Shown here piece after piece: positions 59,245-64,000 of a DNA stretch of 64,000 nucleotides. Source of the DNA: Verrucomicrobiota bacterium (GTDB lineage: Bacteria > Verrucomicrobiota > Verrucomicrobiia > Limisphaerales > UBA9464); the NCBI GenBank assembly GCA_016871805.1, contig VHCG01000004.1, positions 55,195 to 119,194 on the forward strand, given 5' to 3'. The position numbers and the translations under genes were made by a program. How positions within the stretch are numbered: position 1 is the stretch's first letter; every line of letters begins with the position of its first letter. Below the pieces are notes generated by a model. The model had not been told where the DNA came from, made no database searches, and saw only the letters and a program-made list of their open reading frames with translations.

Positions 59245-61176
59245 ATGAAGACCCTCCCTCCCTCGTCCCAAGCCCGATTCAGTAACCCAATGCGTGCAGT
59301 CCTGACACTCCTGATGGGTGGACTCCTGCCGCTCCTTGCGCTGGCGGAAGGCGGAGGGACGGATCCGTTCGAGTCGGAGGTCGTGCCGCTGGTCCGCGAA
59401 TTCTGCTGGGAATGCCATCGCGGCACGAAGGCCAAGGGCGGGGTGGATCTGGCGTCCCAGACCAACCGCGCCGTCTTTTACAGGAACCCGAAGGTCTGGG
59501 AGACCGTGGTGCGATCGGTCGAGGACCGGCAGATGCCTCCCAGCCACGCCGACCTGCCGACCGAGACCCAGCGGCTGCAGCTGCTGGACGCCCTCCAGAC
59601 CCTCCTCGACCACCCGGACCCCCGGTTCCTGGTCACGGATCCCGGGTCCAAATCGATCCACCGTCTCAATCGCACGGAATACAACCGGACGGTCCAGGAT
59701 CTCCTCGGGGTGACCCTGAGCCCGGCCGACGCCTTTCCCGCGGACGGCGGTGGGGGCGGTGGGTTCGACAACAACGCCGACACCCTCTACGTGCCCCCGA
59801 TCCTGATGGAACGGTATCTGGGAGCTGCCGAAGATCTCCTGGTGGTGGCCCCGGAGGATCGCCTGTTCCCGATCCCGCCCGCCTGGCACCGGACCGATCG
59901 GGAAACGGCCCGACGCAACCTAATGGAGTTTACCCGAAAGGCGTTCCGACGACCCGCCGAGGGCCCCGACCTCACCCGTCTGATGGGACTTTATGGTCGG
60001 ACCCGCCGCCATGGAGCCGATTCGAAGACAGCGCTCAAGGCGGCCTACAAGGCGGTGCTGGTGTCGCCCCGGTTCCTGTTCCGGATCGAACAGGAGCGGG
60101 ATCAGGGAACGCCGTGGCGGATCGACCCCTACGAACTGGCCTCCCGGCTGAGCTACTTCCTCTGGTCCTCGATGCCGGACGAGGCGCTGCTGGAGTCGGC
60201 CCGAAACCAGTCCCTGCTGGGCGATGCGGAACTGGAGCGACAGGTGCGCCGGATGCTGTCGGACCCGAAGGCCCGGGTCTTCGTGGACCAGTTCACCAGC
60301 CAATGGCTGGGGACCAAGACCCTCCACGCCACGACCCAACCGGACCGCAGAAAATTCCCCCAGTTCACCGATACCCTCCGGGACGCCATGGTGGCCGAAC
60401 CGGTGGAGTTCGTCTGGTCCCTGATCCAAGACAACGCCAGTGCCCTGCGGCTGCTCGACGCCGACTACACCTTCGTCAACGCGGAGCTGGGGCGCCTCTA
60501 TGGCCTGCCCCACGTCACCTCGACCGAGCTGGTCCGCGTCCGGCTTCCCGACCGGAACCGGGGCGGCATCACGGGGATGGCCGCCGTGCTGACCCAGACC
60601 AGCTATCCCCTCCGGACGAGTCCGGTCCTCCGGGGCAAATGGATCCTCGAGGAGGTCCTGGGAACGCCACCCCCACCCCCGCCCCCGCTGGTCGCCACCC
60701 TGCCGCCGGACGACGCGGTCAAGGAGGGGCTCACCTTCCGCCAACGCCTCGAGGAGCACCGCAACAAGTCCCAGTGCGCCTCCTGCCATGCCCGGCTGGA
60801 CCCCATCGGGTTCGCCCTGGAGAACTTCGACGCCATCGGCGCCTGGAGGGAATCTATCGACGGAAAGCCCGTGGACGCGAAGGGCGTGCTGACGAACGGC
60901 GAATCGGTCGAGAGCCCCGTCCAGCTCAAGAAAGCCCTGATGGCCCGAAGGGATCTGTTCCTGAGGCACCTGACCGAGAAGCTGATGGCCTACGCCCTGG
61001 GACGCGGTCTCGAGTTCCACGACATCCCCAGCGTCAAGGAGATCCTCCGAAAGGCGGCCTCCGACGATCACCGCCTGACCACGCTCATCCTCGAGATCAC
61101 CCGGAGCTATCCGTTCCAGTGGCGTCGACTCGAATCGGCCTCCGCCCCGACCCCGATGCCCGCTCCGGGGTCCTGA
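59245..61176 (+). CDS. Secreted diheme protein with PSCyt1/DUF1587-DUF1592-DUF1588-DUF1585 domains
   Basis: 643 residues from the ATG at 59245, preceded by GGGGTG; an ATG at 59290 would give a shorter leader. A signal peptide is followed by a heme c site C54-W-E-C57-H58, then DUF1587 (SIHRLNRTEYNRTVQDLLG), DUF1595/DUF1592 (SPRFLFRIEQE, ELASRLSYFLWSSMPDEAL, HTTQPD-type segment), DUF1588 and DUF1585 with the second heme C511xxCH (CASCHARLDPIGFALENFD). This is the usual PVC order. Its common partner, a DUF1552 protein, is not encoded next to it. Role presumed in periplasmic redox linked to polymer breakdown. Confidence 0.9.
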   Translation: MKTLPPSSQARFSNPMRAVLTLLMGGLLPLLALAEGGGTDPFESEVVPLVREFCWECHRGTKAKGGVDLASQTNRAVFYRNPKVWETVVRSVEDRQMPPSHADLPTETQRLQLLDALQTLLDHPDPRFLVTDPGSKSIHRLNRTEYNRTVQDLLGVTLSPADAFPADGGGGGGFDNNADTLYVPPILMERYLGAAEDLLVVAPEDRLFPIPPAWHRTDRETARRNLMEFTRKAFRRPAEGPDLTRLMGLYGRTRRHGADSKTALKAAYKAVLVSPRFLFRIEQERDQGTPWRIDPYELASRLSYFLWSSMPDEALLESARNQSLLGDAELERQVRRMLSDPKARVFVDQFTSQWLGTKTLHATTQPDRRKFPQFTDTLRDAMVAEPVEFVWSLIQDNASALRLLDADYTFVNAELGRLYGLPHVTSTELVRVRLPDRNRGGITGMAAVLTQTSYPLRTSPVLRGKWILEEVLGTPPPPPPPLVATLPPDDAVKEGLTFRQRLEEHRNKSQCASCHARLDPIGFALENFDAIGAWRESIDGKPVDAKGVLTNGESVESPVQLKKALMARRDLFLRHLTEKLMAYALGRGLEFHDIPSVKEILRKAASDDHRLTTLILEITRSYPFQWRRLESASAPTPMPAPGS

Positions 61177-61265
61177 ACGGTCCTGGCTCCGCTCCCCGGC
61201 AGGCAGGCGGCGGAGAGTTCCGGGCTCCCGGACACCGGGGAAGCGATGCCAAATCCAAATACCGT

Positions 61266-61295
61266 TTGACCGTGTTTTCTCAGGATCGCTAGGTT
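61266..61295 (+). promoter_or_regulatory. Candidate promoter of the PpiD-like gene
   Basis: TTGACC (61266-61271), 18-base spacer, TAGGTT (61290-61295), 41 bases before the ATG at 61337. The -35 and spacer equal those of the PEP-CTERM promoter; the -10 is weaker. Confidence 0.35.
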
Positions 61296-61336
61296 CCCCC
61301 TTTCCGGAGGCGACGTTTTCGTCCCGGCCCAGCCCT

Positions 61337-62983
61337 ATGTTCGGCACAATTCGCAAGCATCAGCAATGGATGTGGGTGGTGATCATCACCGCCGTCATCA
61401 TCAGCTTCGTCATCTATTTCACCCCGAACCAGGGCCCCGGCGGCAGCAGCGTCGGAAACCAGCAGTTCGGCACCATCGACGGCCAGGCGGTCGACGACCA
61501 GCAGGTCCGCTCCGCCCTCACCCAGGCCAAGCTCAGCGGCTTCCTCCGCTACGGCGAAGCCTTCCAGAGCGGCCGCGCCGAGCAGATGGGCTTCAACCTG
61601 AAGCAGGAGACCATGCAGCGGCTCTTCCTCGGGATTCGCCTCCAGAAGGCGGGCATCCAGGTGAGCGACGACGCCGTGGCGACCTGGATCCGCGAGTACC
61701 TCAAGGACCCCAAGACCGGCGTGGTCAACTTCGATGCGTTCCTCAAGAACGCGCTCCAGCCTTCCGGGTTCAGCGAGTCCGAGTTCTTCGAGTTTGTCCG
61801 CTACGAGGTTGGCATGCAGGAGCTCGAGCGCCTCGTCGGCATCACCGGCGAACTCGTCACCCCCCAGGAGGCCGAGGCGGCCTTCCGCAGGGACAACGAG
61901 ACCCTGACCGTCTCGCTCGTGGCCTTCTCCTCGTCCAACTACCTGGCCAGCGTCGCCATGAACGACGCCAAACTGGGCGAGTTCTTCACCAACCGGCTGG
62001 CCAATTACCGCATCCCGGAGCGCGTCGTTCTCTCCTATGTCCGCTTCCCGGCCAGCACCTTCGCCGCCGCGGCGGAGGCGGAGATCGCCGCACGGCCCAA
62101 CTTCACCAACGAGCTCGAGCAGGTCTACACCCAGCGCGGACCCGATGCCTTCCGGGACCCTTCCGGTGCCCCGATGTCCAAGGACGCCGCCCTGGCGAAG
62201 ATCCGCGAGGTCACCGTCCAGCAGCGGTCCATCCAGCTTGCTGCCCAGCAGGCCAACGAGTTCGCCAATGAACTCTACCAGACGGAGCCCGCCACCCCGG
62301 CCAACCTCGCCGCCCTCGCGGCAAAGAAGGGCCTGTCCGTCCAACAGACCCAGCCCTTCTCCGACAACGAACGCGCCCAGGGCCTCGAGGACATCAACCC
62401 GAACGCCATCGCCCAGGCCCTGTCGAAGGTGAACGCCTCCCAGCCGTTCCTGACGCCGCTGTCCGGACAGCAGGGCGTCGTGGTCAGCGCCGTCACCGGT
62501 CGCACCCCCAGCTCCGTGCCGTCCCTCGACGCCGTCCTGAGCCAGGTCGAGAACGACTACAAGACGTCGGCCTCAACGGAGGCCGCGCGCGCGGCCGGCC
62601 GGGCCTTCCAGACATCGACCAGTGGCAAGCCCTTCACCGACGCAGCCCTAGCCGCCTCCCTGACCCCGGTCGAATTTAGCTTCTCTCCGAGCTCGCCGAG
62701 CATCCCAGGACTCGATGGACGGATCAATCCGTCGCAGGTCAAGACCGCTGCCGGCCGCCTCGCCCCCGGTGCCGTGGGTGAGTTCATTCCGTCCTTCGAT
62801 GGCGGCTTTGTCCTCACCCTCCGGGAACGCAAGGCCCCGGCTGAGGACCTTGTGAAATCCGGCGTCGCCTCGTTCCTCGGCGAGCTCCGCCAGCAACGGG
62901 AGCGCCAGGCCTTCAACACCTGGTTCCTCACGGAATACCAGAAGTCGGGGGCCCCTCAGGTCGCCGAGCGGAATGGGTTCTGA
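61337..62983 (+). CDS. PpiD/SurA-like envelope chaperone
   Basis: 548 residues. The N-terminus MFGTIRKHQQWMWVVIITAVIISFVIYF is a single membrane anchor as in PpiD, followed by a SurA N-terminal-like domain (about 45-200: DGQAVDDQQVRSALTQAKLSG, LKQETMQRLFLG, TPQEAEAAFRRDNETLTVSLV). The C-terminal half is helical and Gln/Ala-rich with a late APGAVGEFIPSFDGGFVLTLRER strand. I cannot find the usual parvulin signature, so isomerase activity is doubtful and a chaperone role is more likely. RluA-type gene follows after one base. Confidence 0.75.
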   Translation: MFGTIRKHQQWMWVVIITAVIISFVIYFTPNQGPGGSSVGNQQFGTIDGQAVDDQQVRSALTQAKLSGFLRYGEAFQSGRAEQMGFNLKQETMQRLFLGIRLQKAGIQVSDDAVATWIREYLKDPKTGVVNFDAFLKNALQPSGFSESEFFEFVRYEVGMQELERLVGITGELVTPQEAEAAFRRDNETLTVSLVAFSSSNYLASVAMNDAKLGEFFTNRLANYRIPERVVLSYVRFPASTFAAAAEAEIAARPNFTNELEQVYTQRGPDAFRDPSGAPMSKDAALAKIREVTVQQRSIQLAAQQANEFANELYQTEPATPANLAALAAKKGLSVQQTQPFSDNERAQGLEDINPNAIAQALSKVNASQPFLTPLSGQQGVVVSAVTGRTPSSVPSLDAVLSQVENDYKTSASTEAARAAGRAFQTSTSGKPFTDAALAASLTPVEFSFSPSSPSIPGLDGRINPSQVKTAAGRLAPGAVGEFIPSFDGGFVLTLRERKAPAEDLVKSGVASFLGELRQQRERQAFNTWFLTEYQKSGAPQVAERNGF

Positions 62984-62984
62984 G

Positions 62985-63806
62985 ATGAAGCCGGCCCCGC
63001 CGGTCATCAAGCTCTCCTCCCCCTCGACGCGGGAGTTCTGGGAGATCCCGGTCGTCTGGGAGGACGCACACCTGCTGGCCATCAACAAGCCGGCACGCCT
63101 GCTCACGTCCCCGGACCGCTACGACCCAAAACGTCCCAACCTCATGCGCCTGCTGCATGAGGCCATCGCCGCAGGAAAGCCCTGGGCGGCAGAGCAACAG
63201 CTCCAGTACCTCTCCAACGCCCATCGGCTCGACTTCGAGACCACCGGCGTCCTGCTGCTCGCCAAGGACCGACCGAGTCTCGTCCACCTCGCCAACCAGT
63301 TCGGATCCGAGGTCCCCCGCAAGACCTACGTCACCCTGGTCCAGGGCACCCCGAAGCAGGACCGGTTCACCGTCGACAAACCGCTTGCCCCCGACCACTT
63401 CAAGCCCGGGATGATGCGGGTGAGCCGGGCCGGGAAGAAATCCGTCACCGAATTCGTCGTCCTGGAAAAATTCCGCGGCGTCTCCCTCGTCGAGGCCCAC
63501 CCCAAGACAGGTCGAACCCATCAGATCCGGGTTCATCTCGCCGAAAGCGGCCATCCGGTCCTGGCCGACCGGGTCTATGGCGGGAAGCCCCTGCTGCTGT
63601 CGTCGCTGAAGCAGAACTACCATCTGAAGCACGACGACTACGAGCGCCCGCTCATCAGTTCCCTGGCCCTCCATGCGGCCAAGCTCTCTCTCCCGCACCC
63701 CAAGACCGGTGCCCAGATCGAGATCGAAGCGCCCTGGCCCAAGGATTTCCTGGTGGCCCTGAAATACCTCCGCCGCTACGCGTCCTCGGGAGGGCCACCG
63801 CAGTGA
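62985..63806 (+). CDS. RluA-family pseudouridine synthase
   Basis: 273 residues from the ATG at 62985, one base after the previous stop; another ATG at 62973 would overlap. It isomerises uridine to pseudouridine in rRNA or tRNA. The catalytic Asp is D83 in HRLDFETTGVLLLAKD; PRKTYVTLVQG, HPKTGRTHQIRVHLAESGHPVLADRVYG and the C-terminal LHAAKLSLPHP are family blocks. No S4 domain precedes it; the N-terminus is 30 residues. Which position it modifies (RluA, RluC, RluD or TruC type) is not clear. It is coupled to the PpiD-like gene. Confidence 0.92.
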   Translation: MKPAPPVIKLSSPSTREFWEIPVVWEDAHLLAINKPARLLTSPDRYDPKRPNLMRLLHEAIAAGKPWAAEQQLQYLSNAHRLDFETTGVLLLAKDRPSLVHLANQFGSEVPRKTYVTLVQGTPKQDRFTVDKPLAPDHFKPGMMRVSRAGKKSVTEFVVLEKFRGVSLVEAHPKTGRTHQIRVHLAESGHPVLADRVYGGKPLLLSSLKQNYHLKHDDYERPLISSLALHAAKLSLPHPKTGAQIEIEAPWPKDFLVALKYLRRYASSGGPPQ

Positions 63807-63870
63807 AGGCGACGGGGTCGAGGTGATCCCAACCTCCCTGCCCGACCCAGTTCCCCGTTCTTACTCTCTG

Positions 63871-63910
63871 TCTTCCTCCGCGTCCCCGCGTCCCCGCGTG
63901 GGTCCCCGTC
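63871..63910. repeat. Remnant end of the intergenic element
   Basis: CTTCCTCCGCGTCCCCGCGT followed by CCCCGCGTGGGTCCCCGTCT resembles the right terminal repeat of the elements at 5004 and 57287 (CCTCCGCGTCCCCGTGTGAG) with an inserted or slipped GTCCCCGC unit. No left end is present in the window. Confidence 0.4.
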
Positions 63911-63923
63911 TTCCCCAGGGTCC

Positions 63924-64000
63924 TCACCTCGCCTTGAACGAGGAGATCCGCGCCAGGTGCTCCCACAGCTCGCGCTCCGCCGGCGTCACGGAATCCGGGA
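63924..64000 (-). CDS. C-terminal fragment of a DnaJ/CbpA-like protein (partial)
   Basis: The last 25 codons are visible, reading PDSVTPAERELWEHLARISS then FKAR and a TGA at 63924-63926. TPAERELWEHLA..S.F..R is a common ending of J-domain co-chaperones with a DnaJ C-terminal domain in this phylum. The rest of the gene is outside the window, so the call is tentative. Confidence 0.4.
   Translation of the reverse strand, partial: PDSVTPAERELWEHLARISSFKAR

Noticed and set aside
1..64000. CRISPR arrays, tRNA or rRNA genes, insertion sequences, prophage
   Set aside because: I looked for regular repeats with spacers, tRNA-like cloverleaf sequences and transposase or integrase motifs and saw none that held up.

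Overview
The window is a GC-rich bacterial chromosome segment that most resembles a Verrucomicrobiota genome, probably of the Pedosphaera/Limisphaerales side. This is an inference from gene content: secreted cytochrome-type proteins with DUF1549/DUF1553 and DUF1587-DUF1585 domains, a DUF1501 protein with a Tat signal, a PVC-type heme-binding CxxCH protein, two DUF1080 proteins, a prepilin-like protein with an AFTLIELLVVIAII leader, a PEP-CTERM protein, and secreted proteins ending in DxDGDG / YFRV-type modules. No rRNA, tRNA, CRISPR array, transposase or phage gene was seen.

Layout. 1-2092: end of a sulfate/thiosulfate ABC importer operon (cysT end, cysW, cysA). 2144-4882: alaS. 5004-5365: a non-coding element with inverted-repeat ends; a second copy lies at 57287-57684. 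5425-8804: an unusual two-gene operon, a TRAP-type binding protein followed by a fused ferritin-like (DUF455-like) and ATP-grasp protein. 8887-10272: a ceramidase-like secreted enzyme. 10273-10885: a long non-coding stretch with hairpins. 10886-16656: SDR dehydrogenase, recA, prepilin-like protein, FKBP isomerase, guaA. 16740-19561: a metal P1B-ATPase translationally coupled to a PocR/AraC regulator. 19758-23832: universal stress protein, PhoPQ-related hydrolase, small zinc-ribbon protein, pyrG. 23988-28318: DUF1549/1553 plus DUF1501 pair. 28482-43794: a PEP-CTERM protein followed by a surface-polysaccharide locus (three glycosyltransferases, four SAM methyltransferases, flippase, polymerase/ligase, UDP-GlcNAc 2-epimerase), interrupted on the opposite strand by a PQQ-type dehydrogenase/diheme cytochrome fusion. 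43913-49445: PVC heme protein, PQQ-like propeller, cell-wall amidase. 49493-52278: photolyase, asparaginase-type Ntn hydrolase, DUF5679 protein. 52485-56506: plsY-gpsA, thrB, two DUF1080 proteins. 56516-63806: membrane protein, aldehyde dehydrogenase, DUF1592-type cytochrome, PpiD-like chaperone, RluA-type pseudouridine synthase. The window ends inside a gene on the minus strand with a DnaJ-like C-terminus.

How the genes fit together. Most are housekeeping (translation, nucleotide synthesis, phospholipid synthesis, repair). The accessory part has three themes: secreted, heme-bearing or sugar-processing proteins of the type this phylum uses on polysaccharides; a locus building an exported, probably O-methylated glycan next to a PEP-CTERM protein; and the ferritin/ATP-grasp/TRAP-binding-protein operon, which I cannot assign to any described pathway and consider the best candidate for something new. 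Start codons include several GTG, and many genes lack a clear Shine-Dalgarno sequence, so starts are often chosen from domain and signal-peptide boundaries.
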